Shown here piece by piece: positions 6,730-15,800 of a DNA stretch of 15,800 nt. How positions within the stretch are numbered: the stretch's first letter is position 1; each line of letters begins with the position of its first letter. This DNA comes from Deltaproteobacteria bacterium (GTDB lineage: Bacteria; Desulfobacterota; GWC2-55-46). Position numbers and translations under genes: made by a program. The notes under the pieces are model-generated. The model was not told where the DNA came from, did no database searches, and was given only the letters and a program-made list of their open reading frames with translations. Where the stretch lies: the NCBI GenBank assembly GCA_016234955.1, contig JACRNN010000075.1, forward strand, positions 1 to 15,800. Reading direction: 5' to 3'.

Positions 6730-6833
6730 GTCCGTAGAAGTCCATTGCGGATTAAACCCCGGATTCTGAACATCAGATTTGATTTTAGCGGGTTGAGGAA
6801 AAAGTCCCCAAAGTTGTCATTTTATCAGCTCTG

Positions 6834-6954
6834 AAATTCTTCGCGGAGTTTATCCTGAGCGAAAAACCAAGATTCTTCGCGGAGCCTGTCCTGAGCGGAA
6901 GAACGAGATTCTTCGCTACGCTCAGAATGACATAGCGAAGGGCTCAGAATGACA
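6834..6954. repeat. Tandem 36-bp-period intergenic repeat (ATTCTTCGC ... CTCAGAATGACA)
   Basis: ATTCTTCGC recurs at 6836, 6872 and 6908, an exact 36-bp period. The first two 36-bp units (6834-6869, 6870-6905) match at 28 of 36 positions, including ATTCTTCGCGGAG and TCCTGAGCG. The third is the shorter form ATTCTTCGCTACGCTCAGAA, and CTCAGAATGACA occurs twice (6921-6932, 6943-6954). This matches a type of intergenic repeat common in many environmental bacteria; it has no spacers and is not CRISPR. The other parts of 6524-7008 outside the listed sites hold no gene I can support. Confidence 0.75.
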
Positions 6955-7008
6955 GGATAAAATAGTCTTTCCGCATCCTGTTGGAAAATCCCATTAGGGA
7001 GCGCCGGT

Positions 7009-7926
7009 ATGCGAAAACGGTACTATACGCTCTATGTAATGACGAACGACGCCTCGAAGTCCGCCCAGTTGAAGATACCGGCGGGGCTCTTGAAGGCGGC
7101 TGGCGTTGCCGTTGCGGTCTGTCTTCTTGCCGCGGGCGTCATCATCTTCGATTACATGAGGCTCAAGGCGTCCGACACCGAGCTCTACGCGCTTAAGAAG
7201 GAGAACACCTCGCAGAAGATCGCTCTCCAGGGGCTTACCGGGAAGATAAAGGAGATCGAGGCGGAGATATCCAAGCTCAACGTCTTTGACAGGAAGCTGA
7301 GGATAATAGCCAACATAGAAGAGCCGAAAGGCCCTAAAACAGCCGCGCAGATAAACGGCATCGGCGGTGGAGAGACCCCTGAGGACGCGGACGGCGGCGC
7401 ATTATCCGCAAAGAAGAACGAGCTCGTAAAGAGCCTCGATGCGGACCTGAAAGGGCTTGAACAGAGGGCCAGGTCCCAGGAGTCGAGCTTCACCGAACTC
7501 CAGGAAACGCTCCTTAAGCGCTCTTTCCTGCTCGTGTCCACCCCTTCGATATGGCCCGCGCACGGCTGGGTGACCTCGGTCTATGGTGAGAGGATATCCC
7601 CCTTTACCGGGCTGCCGCAGATGCACAAGGGCCTTGACATAGCCAACCGCGCCGGAACTCCGGTGGTCGCCCCGGCGGACGGGGTCGTAGTCAAGGTGGG
7701 GGTCGACCCCTACCTCGGCAAGCTTGTCACCATATCCCACGGCTACGGGTTCAAGACCACGTACGGGCACCTCTCGGAGACGTTTGTCAGGGTCGGACAG
7801 AAGGTGAAGAGGGGGACGAAGATAGCCGCCATCGGGGATACGGGTCGCTCAACAGGCGCTCACCTCCATTATGAGGTATCCATGAACGGCGCAGCCGTGA
7901 ACCCGGACAAGTATATATTAAATTAA
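7009..7926 (+). CDS. Membrane-anchored M23 (LytM-type) peptidase
   Basis: Probable peptidoglycan endopeptidase, or a regulator of one, of 305 residues. A short cytoplasmic N-terminus is followed by one membrane segment (about 27-47), two coiled-coil-prone stretches (about 55-100 and 135-172) and a C-terminal LytM/M23 domain on the outer side of the membrane. The zinc ligands are visible: H206 and D210 in MHKGLD, and H287 in HLHYEV, with H254 (YGH) and H285 completing the active site. All are present, so it should be an active enzyme rather than an EnvC/NlpD-like degenerate activator. AGGGAG (6996-7001) lies 7 nt before the ATG. A strong terminator follows. The order M23-secA-argJ is one I recall from deltaproteobacterial genomes. 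Confidence 0.92.
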   Translation: MRKRYYTLYVMTNDASKSAQLKIPAGLLKAAGVAVAVCLLAAGVIIFDYMRLKASDTELYALKKENTSQKIALQGLTGKIKEIEAEISKLNVFDRKLRIIANIEEPKGPKTAAQINGIGGGETPEDADGGALSAKKNELVKSLDADLKGLEQRARSQESSFTELQETLLKRSFLLVSTPSIWPAHGWVTSVYGERISPFTGLPQMHKGLDIANRAGTPVVAPADGVVVKVGVDPYLGKLVTISHGYGFKTTYGHLSETFVRVGQKVKRGTKIAAIGDTGRSTGAHLHYEVSMNGAAVNPDKYILN

Positions 7927-7948
7927 GGCTTTCCATTCACGCACCCGG

Positions 7949-7980
7949 CCCCGCGATAAAACGCGGGGTTTTTTGTTTTT
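7949..7980 (+). terminator. Intrinsic terminator of the M23 peptidase gene
   Basis: CCCCGCG (7949-7955) pairs perfectly with CGCGGGG (7962-7968) around the loop ATAAAA, followed by TTTTTTGTTTTT. It lies 22 nt after the stop codon and separates the peptidase from secA. Confidence 0.9.
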
Positions 7981-7995
7981 GACTTCTTTAGCGCC

Positions 7996-8031
7996 ATGAA
8001 ACCCCTGAGTTTTGAGCCTGGGAGGTTTCAT
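7996..8031. repeat. 8-bp inverted repeat in the M23-secA spacer
   Basis: ATGAAACC (7996-8003) and GGTTTCAT (8024-8031) match perfectly around a 20-nt loop containing CTGAGTTTTGAGCCTGGGAG. The stem and the regular loop suggest a small structured intergenic element, but only one copy is in the window. Confidence 0.45.
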
Positions 8032-8040
8032 TCCACAGCA

Positions 8041-8168
8041 GTATCCATTTGCGAACTTTCGTTAAGATAAAAAATGGAAAAAGCCGTGTTTTTGTGTTAG
8101 GATATTTTTTTAAAAGAGGCATTTTCCAAATACGTTAAAGGTGATGGATACATATCCTAATCGGTGAG
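8041..8168 (+). promoter_or_regulatory. secA leader with mutually exclusive base pairings
   Basis: Four inverted matches fall within 120 nt: GTATCCAT/ATGGATAC (8041-8048/8144-8151), TCCATTT/AAATGGA (8044-8050/8072-8078), TGGAAAAAGCC/GGCATTTTCCA (8075-8085/8118-8128, one mismatch) and TTAGGATAT/ATATCCTAA (8097-8105/8152-8160). Several cannot form together, and the last ends 2 nt before GGTGAG (8163-8168), the only Shine-Dalgarno-like sequence near the secA ATG. This fits a switchable leader, but the promoter is not clear and regulation is an inference. Confidence 0.35.
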
Positions 8169-8170
8169 AC

Positions 8171-10945
<2,775 letters not shown>

Positions 10946-10986
10946 GTTTAAAGTCTCGTCCCCGGGACGCATCGCAAGCCCATACG

Positions 10987-11029
10987 CCGCCGCGGAGAAG
11001 TGCCGCGGGGGAGGGCTTCAAGACCTGAG
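10987..11029 (+). repeat. Two-hairpin repeat (family 2), partial diverged copy 4
   Basis: CCGCGG (10990-10995) pairs with CCGCGG (11003-11008), followed by a G-rich stretch, GCTTCAA and CCTGAG. The right half, TGCCGCGGGGG-(AGG)-GCTTCAA-(GA)-CCTGAG, matches the right end of copy 1 (3852-3874) apart from two short insertions. The left half of the element is absent. Confidence 0.5.
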
Positions 11030-11031
11030 AG

Positions 11032-11064
11032 TGGCGGCTATCATCACAATGGCCGCCATTTTTT
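11032..11064 (+). terminator. Intrinsic terminator of secA
   Basis: TGGCGGC (11032-11038) pairs perfectly with GCCGCCA (11052-11058) around a 13-nt loop, followed by six T's (11059-11064). It ends secA transcription about 90 nt after the stop codon, so argJ needs its own promoter. Confidence 0.8.
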
Positions 11065-11080
11065 ACAGGCGAGACTTTTA

Positions 11081-11109
11081 TTGATTTATCGCGTGGTTTA
11101 TTATATGAC
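11081..11109 (+). promoter_or_regulatory. Possible argJ promoter
   Basis: The sequence just after the secA terminator becomes AT-rich. TTGATT (11081-11086) and TATGAC (11104-11109) are 17 bp apart, and several overlapping -10-like hexamers (TATTAT, TATATG) are present. Because a terminator lies just upstream, a promoter is expected here, but the exact hexamers are uncertain. Confidence 0.35.
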
Positions 11110-11232
11110 TCAGCACATCCGCGGAGCGGCGGAAAACTTCAGGGGCTTAAAGACCGGAGGGGCTGCTCTCTTTGGAACGCAAAAAAAATGAAACTACGGG
11201 GCTTAAAATCTCCGGTGGTTTCAGGACGCTAA
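11105..11232 (+). other. Two overlapping mini-ORFs upstream of argJ, possible leader peptides
   Basis: The first frame, 11105-11191, encodes 28 residues (MTQHIRGAAENFRGLKTGG and onward to TQKK). Its stop overlaps the start of a second, 11188-11232, encoding MKLRGLKSPVVSGR, through ATGA. The second stops 13 nt before the argJ ATG. Both read R-G-L-K because GGGGCTTAAA is repeated at 11142 and 11198, and the flanking sequence (CCGG, then GAACGCAAAAAAA versus GACGCTAAAAAA) is also similar, so an old tandem duplication of about 56 bp is an alternative explanation. Neither has a strong ribosome binding site. Confidence 0.25.
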
Positions 11233-11245
11233 AAAAGGTTGATAT

Positions 11246-12460
11246 ATGTGTGCGAAAAATATCGTTGACGATATTGCGCAGGGGCTCAGGGTGCAGGGTT
11301 TCAAGGCCGCCGGCATTGCGTGCGGCATAAAAAGGGGCGGGAAGAAGGACCTCGCGCTCATATTGAGCGACGTCGAGGCGAATGTCGCCGGCGTCTTTAC
11401 GAAGAACGCGGTCAAAGCGGCCCCCGTGCTCATAGACACCGAGAGGGTCAAGGGGGGCAAGGCAAGGGGCGTTGTGATCAACAGCGGCAACGCCAACGCC
11501 TGCACAGGCTCTCGCGGCTATAAAGACGCCATGGGCATGGTCGAGTGCGTGGAGGAGGCCGCGGGCGTGAAAAAGGGGTCCATACTCGTCTGCTCTACCG
11601 GCGTCATCGGGGTCCCGCTGCCGGTGGAGAGGGTCAGGCAGGCCGCCCCGGCGCTTGTCGGCTCGCTCGGCTACAACGGCCTCGGGGGGGCCTGCGAGGC
11701 GATAATGACGACGGACGCGTTCCCCAAGAAGGCCTTTGTTAGGGCAAGGATCGGCGGCAAGACCGTCACCGTCGCCGGCATAGCCAAAGGCGCCGGGATG
11801 ATATGCCCGAACATGGCCACCATGCTCGCCTTCTTCGTAACCGACGCCGATATAAGGGGCAGGGCATTGAAACTCGCCTTGAGGGAGGCTGTGGACGGCT
11901 CATTCAACAGCATCATCGTGGACAACGACACCTCGACAAACGATACGGCGCTCGTCTTCGCGAACGGCATGAGCCGGTGCGGGGAGATAAAGGCGGGGAG
12001 CCGGGAGTTCAATACGTTTCTGAAGCTCCTGAACAGCGTTGCCTTGAAGCTCGCCAAAATGGTGGTAAGGGACGGCGAGGGTGCGACCCGCCTCATAGAG
12101 ATAGACCTTAAGGGCGCCGCGTCGGCCCCGGACGCCAGAAGGGGGGCGCGGACAATCGCGGAGTCGTTCCTCGTAAAGACTGCCTTCTTCGGCGCGGACC
12201 CCAACTGGGGCAGGATAATGGCCGCGCTCGGGAGGTCCGGCATAAGGATCAAAGAGGAACTGGTCGATATCTCGTTTAACGGCGTCAAGGTCGTAAGGGG
12301 CGGGCTCGATACCGGCAGGGAAAAAGAGGCCGCGGACGCGATCAGGACGGACGAGGTGAGGGTTACGGTCAATCTAAGGGCCGGAAAACACGATGCCAAG
12401 GTCTGGACCTCCGACCTTACCTATGAGTACGTCAAGATAAACTCGGCGTACAGGACCTGA
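11246..12460 (+). CDS. argJ: Glutamate N-acetyltransferase / amino-acid acetyltransferase ArgJ
   Basis: Arginine biosynthesis enzyme that moves the acetyl group from N2-acetylornithine to glutamate (cyclic pathway); bifunctional forms also use acetyl-CoA. Length 404 residues, typical. The self-cleavage and nucleophile site is the Ala191-Thr192 pair in KGAGMICPNMATML, so the protein is expected to split into alpha and beta chains there. STGVIG (117-122) supplies the oxyanion region, DNDTSTND (226-233) is conserved, and the C-terminus YVKINSAYRT is typical of the family. AAAAGG ending at 11238 lies 7 nt before the ATG. It is transcribed separately from secA, behind two mini-ORFs. Whether it is mono- or bifunctional cannot be told from sequence alone, although a short ArgA lies 7 kb upstream. 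Confidence 0.96.
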   Translation: MCAKNIVDDIAQGLRVQGFKAAGIACGIKRGGKKDLALILSDVEANVAGVFTKNAVKAAPVLIDTERVKGGKARGVVINSGNANACTGSRGYKDAMGMVECVEEAAGVKKGSILVCSTGVIGVPLPVERVRQAAPALVGSLGYNGLGGACEAIMTTDAFPKKAFVRARIGGKTVTVAGIAKGAGMICPNMATMLAFFVTDADIRGRALKLALREAVDGSFNSIIVDNDTSTNDTALVFANGMSRCGEIKAGSREFNTFLKLLNSVALKLAKMVVRDGEGATRLIEIDLKGAASAPDARRGARTIAESFLVKTAFFGADPNWGRIMAALGRSGIRIKEELVDISFNGVKVVRGGLDTGREKEAADAIRTDEVRVTVNLRAGKHDAKVWTSDLTYEYVKINSAYRT

Positions 12461-12522
12461 CTACGAATCAAGAATCTTAAGGCTACGGCCGATAGATATA
12501 TTATATGAAGGAGGGGGTTCCT

Positions 12523-12945
12523 ATGGCAGTTCTCTCTAAAGAGGCGGACAGGTGGCTCAGGCAGGCGGAGAGCGACCTTAAGTGCGCCGAGTGGAACCAG
12601 CAGGGCGGTTTTTTCGCCCCCGCGTGCTTCTGGTCGCAGCAGGCCGCGGCAAAGGCCTTGAGGGCGCTGCTCTTCTTCAACGGCGAGGACGCGAGGGAGA
12701 CGAGGTCGGTGGTCGATCTCCTCGACAGGGCCATCACCTACGAAGAGGAGTTCAGGGGGGTTGCAGGCTCGTCCACGAGCCTGGACATCTACTACAAGAC
12801 CTCGAGGTTCCCGGACGCCATCCCCGGCGGCATACCATCGGAGGTGTTGGGCGAGAAGGATTCGAGGGACGCCATAAGGCAGGCCGCCGACATACTCTCG
12901 CTCGTTGAGAAGAAGAGGAAGGAGCGCATGCCGGAGTCCATCTGA
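12523..12945 (+). CDS. HEPN-domain protein lacking histidine
   Basis: Small helical protein of 140 residues with the HEPN pattern: RWLRQAESDLKCAEW, then CFWSQQAAAKALRALLFF. HEPN proteins are often RNases or nucleotide-binding partners of MNT nucleotidyltransferases in toxin-antitoxin pairs. The RNase motif R-x4-6-H is not present: the position usually held by the His of GHSV-type sequences reads TRSVVDLL, and no His occurs anywhere in the protein. The start at 12523 is chosen over the in-frame ATG at 12505 because AAGGAGG (12508-12514) lies 8 nt before it. No MNT gene flanks it. It follows argJ by 62 nt, and a TATATT at 12497 could be a -10 box of its own. The function is unknown. Confidence 0.8.
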   Translation: MAVLSKEADRWLRQAESDLKCAEWNQQGGFFAPACFWSQQAAAKALRALLFFNGEDARETRSVVDLLDRAITYEEEFRGVAGSSTSLDIYYKTSRFPDAIPGGIPSEVLGEKDSRDAIRQAADILSLVEKKRKERMPESI

Positions 12946-12947
12946 CG

Positions 12948-12967
12948 GGCTGCGGAAAAACTGCAAA
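12948..12967. repeat. Short repeated motif TGCGGAAAAACT
   Basis: TGCGGAAAAACT followed by (G)CAAA occurs here (12951-12962) and at 4430-4441 just left of repeat copy A. The related GGATGCGGAAAGACT appears on the - strand around 6966-6980. These look like solitary ends of a palindromic element related to family 1. The rest of 12968-13020 shows nothing I can name. Confidence 0.35.
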
Positions 12968-13025
12968 TTCACGTCAGGCCGCTAACGTCCAAGCCGCGTC
13001 CGCGCGCCTCAAACGCACCGTCCCT

Positions 13026-13055
13026 TTGTGTTTTATTGTTTCCTTCTGGTATAAT
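13026..13055 (+). promoter_or_regulatory. Predicted sigma70-type promoter of the prepilin peptidase gene
   Basis: A consensus -10 TATAAT (13050-13055) preceded by an extended TGG, with TTGTGT (13026-13031) 18 bp upstream as a -35 box. The predicted transcript would begin near 13062, exactly at the first hairpin of repeat copy 3, giving the prepilin peptidase mRNA a structured 5' leader of about 105 nt. Confidence 0.55.
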
Positions 13056-13060
13056 TCCCG

Positions 13061-13119
13061 TAGCTTGCCGCGCAAGCTAAGATCAACAGTATGCGGATAC
13101 CCCGCAGCTTGCCGTGGGG
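13061..13119 (+). repeat. Two-hairpin repeat (family 2), diverged copy 3
   Basis: Hairpin 1 is TAGCTTG-CCGCG-CAAGCTA (13061-13079), a perfect 7-bp stem. After 20 nt comes hairpin 2, CCCCGCAG-CTTG-CCGTGGGG (13100-13119), with one G-T wobble and one mismatch. It keeps the two-hairpin plan and the CTTG tetraloop of copies 1 and 2, although the connecting sequence differs. Confidence 0.55.
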
Positions 13120-13166
13120 CTGTTCATTAACGCTAAAAACAAACCTGCGGCAACGGCGATAATGAC

Positions 13167-13946
13167 ATGATCGATATTGTAAGCCTGGTACTGCCCTTTG
13201 TCTTCGGGGCTGTCGTGGGAAGCTTCCTCAACGTCTGCATCTACCGCATCCCGGCCGGCGTCTCCATCGTATCTCCGCCTTCAAGATGCCCGGCCTGCTT
13301 AAAACGCATAGCCTTTTATGACAACATACCGATAATAAGCTATATCGTGCTCATGGGCAGGTGCAGGCGCTGCGGGTCTCCGGTATCGGCGAGGTACCCG
13401 GTGGTTGAGGCGGTTACAGGCCTTTTTGCCTCGGCCCTCTTTTTCAAGTTCGGCCCCGCGCCCGGGTTTTTCATCTACTCGATATTTATCGCGGCCCTGA
13501 TAGTCATCACCTTCATAGACATCGACCACCAGATAATCCCGGACGTCATAAGCCTGCCTGGGATACCCCTGGGGCTTATCGCGTCGTTTTTCCTCCCTTC
13601 GGTGGGGATCGCGGACTCTCTTATCGGGGCAATCTCCGGCGGAGGGCTCCTCTTCGGCATAGCGGCGGCGTATTACTATTCGACCGGCAAGGAGGGCATG
13701 GGAGGCGGGGATGTGAAGCTCCTCGCCATGATAGGCGCGTTCACCGGATGGAGGGGGGTGCTTATGACGGTGCTGGCCGGGTCTGTGTCCGGCGCAATCC
13801 TGGGCGGCGCCCTTATGCTCGTGCACGGAAAGGGCGGCAAGCACCCCATACCGTTCGGCCCGTTCCTTGCGGCCGGGGCGGCTGTCTATGTCTTCGCGGG
13901 GGAGGCCCTGATAGAGTGGTATATCGTTAGGGCCATGGGTCTTTAA
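13167..13946 (+). CDS. pilD: Prepilin peptidase / N-methyltransferase
   Basis: Inner-membrane aspartic protease that cleaves type IV prepilin and type II pseudopilin leader peptides after Gly and usually methylates the new N-terminal Phe; 259 residues, normal. The N-terminal GSFLNVCIYRIP motif is followed by a cytoplasmic loop with the zinc-binding Cys pairs CPAC (41-44) and CRRC (66-69), present in bifunctional enzymes. The catalytic aspartates lie in FIDIDHQIIPD (116-126) and GMGGGDVKLL (177-186, D182). About seven to eight hydrophobic segments cover the rest. No pilin or secretion genes are next to it, so it may serve pili, type II secretion or both. The spacing from the predicted promoter suggests it is transcribed independently of the HEPN gene. 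Confidence 0.96.
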   Translation: MIDIVSLVLPFVFGAVVGSFLNVCIYRIPAGVSIVSPPSRCPACLKRIAFYDNIPIISYIVLMGRCRRCGSPVSARYPVVEAVTGLFASALFFKFGPAPGFFIYSIFIAALIVITFIDIDHQIIPDVISLPGIPLGLIASFFLPSVGIADSLIGAISGGGLLFGIAAAYYYSTGKEGMGGGDVKLLAMIGAFTGWRGVLMTVLAGSVSGAILGGALMLVHGKGGKHPIPFGPFLAAGAAVYVFAGEALIEWYIVRAMGL

Positions 13947-13999
13947 ACCAGTCAAGTGGCCGGCTTGCCTTGGCCGGAGGCTTATGGCGCGGACAATAG

Positions 14000-14244
14000 C
14001 AGGTTGTTGAAAAACCCTCGCGTCCGTTCAGGCTGTTGAAGCTCCCCGCGGCTTGCCGCGGGGAATCTTCGACATGTAAGGAAGTATCTATATCCGATTC
14101 GCTCGCTTAGCCCCGCTAGCCAAGCTGCGGGCTGGGCGCTCGCTTGGGAGGCGTCGAGGAGCGAGGAATGAGGCGTATTTCGTCCATACGCCGCAGTGAC
14201 GAGCGACGATGACAACGCAGTAGATGGACTTTTTCAACAGCCTG
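14000..14244. repeat. Palindromic element (family 1), copy B, with a family 2 element inside
   Basis: The ends CAGGTTGTTGAAAAA (14000-14014) and TTTTTCAACAGCCTG (14230-14244) are inverted copies with one mismatch. The right arm (about 14134-14244) matches copy A: GGAATGAGGC, a perfect stem GCGTAT/ATACGC (14173-14178/14186-14191), TACGCCGCAGTGACGA (14187-14202) and ACTTTTTCA. Between the left end and this arm lies a full family 2 element. The right end is 10 nt from the histidine kinase ATG. The spacer 13947-14254 holds nothing else apart from these elements. Confidence 0.75.
14035..14131 (-). repeat. Two-hairpin repeat (family 2), copy 2
   Basis: Read on the - strand it has the order of copy 1: hairpin CCCGC/GCGGG (14112-14116/14127-14131 on the + strand), AAGCGAGCGAAT (14097-14108), an AT-richer stretch with ATGTCGAAGAT, the perfect hairpin CCCCGCGG-CTTG-CCGCGGGG (14044-14063), then CTTCAAC (14035-14041). 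Stem sequences differ between copies while pairing is kept. Confidence 0.8.
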
Positions 14245-14254
14245 ATAGGCGGAT

Positions 14255-15800
<1,546 letters not shown>

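Noticed and set aside
6834..6954. 36-bp periodic repeat as a CRISPR array
   Set aside because: Units are contiguous and diverged with no unique spacers, and no cas gene is in the window.
8144..8167. Eight-codon frame ATG...TGA (MDTYPNR) just before secA as a leader peptide
   Set aside because: It has no properly spaced ribosome binding site and is too short to judge. Its DNA is better explained as the 3' arms of the leader pairings.
12505..12945. HEPN gene as half of a HEPN-MNT toxin-antitoxin pair
   Set aside because: Neither neighbour (argJ, prepilin peptidase) is a nucleotidyltransferase, and the spacers hold no frame large enough for one.

Overview
The window looks like chromosome from a GC-rich bacterium related to the Deltaproteobacteria (Desulfobacterota) or a neighbouring phylum. 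This is an inference from three things: the gene content, the order M23 peptidase - secA - argJ (which I recall from Geobacter-type genomes), and the heavy use of AGG (Arg) and ATA (Ile) codons in GC-rich coding sequence. All ten complete genes and both partial genes are on the + strand. I see no rRNA, tRNA, CRISPR array, transposase or phage gene.

Layout: (1) nt 2-745, the 3' two thirds of a zinc-dependent medium-chain dehydrogenase. (2) 746-1105, a repeat-filled spacer: a 70-bp direct repeat flanking a palindromic element. (3) 1106-4357, NAD kinase, the DNA-repair ATPase RecN and a short ArgA-type N-acetylglutamate synthase. (4) 4358-6523, a palindromic repeat, then a PmbA/TldE-like protein that seems to lack its usual N-terminus, then a Crp/Fnr-family regulator 15 nt downstream. 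(5) 6524-7008, a non-coding stretch with a good sigma70-type promoter, a hairpin with a T-run and a 36-bp-periodic repeat. (6) 7009-12460, a membrane-anchored M23 peptidase with a terminator, then secA behind a leader with several competing base pairings, a second terminator, and argJ behind two overlapping mini-ORFs. (7) 12523-13946, a HEPN-domain protein without any histidine, then a prepilin peptidase. (8) 13947-15800, a composite palindromic repeat and a sensor histidine kinase that runs off the right edge.

The genes are mostly housekeeping: NADP supply, recombination repair, arginine biosynthesis (ArgA and ArgJ), protein export (SecA), cell-wall remodelling (M23), type IV pilin or type II secretion maturation (prepilin peptidase) and signalling (Crp/Fnr, histidine kinase). 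No obvious new multi-gene system is present. The unusual content is in the spacers. At least four repeat families occupy them, and copies of three of these lie within a few bases of a start codon or at a predicted transcript start: NAD kinase (repeat carries the ribosome binding site), pmbA and the histidine kinase (one palindromic family ends 8-12 nt before each ATG), and the prepilin peptidase (hairpin pair at the predicted transcript start). The secA leader and the argJ mini-ORFs are the best candidates for undescribed cis-regulation.
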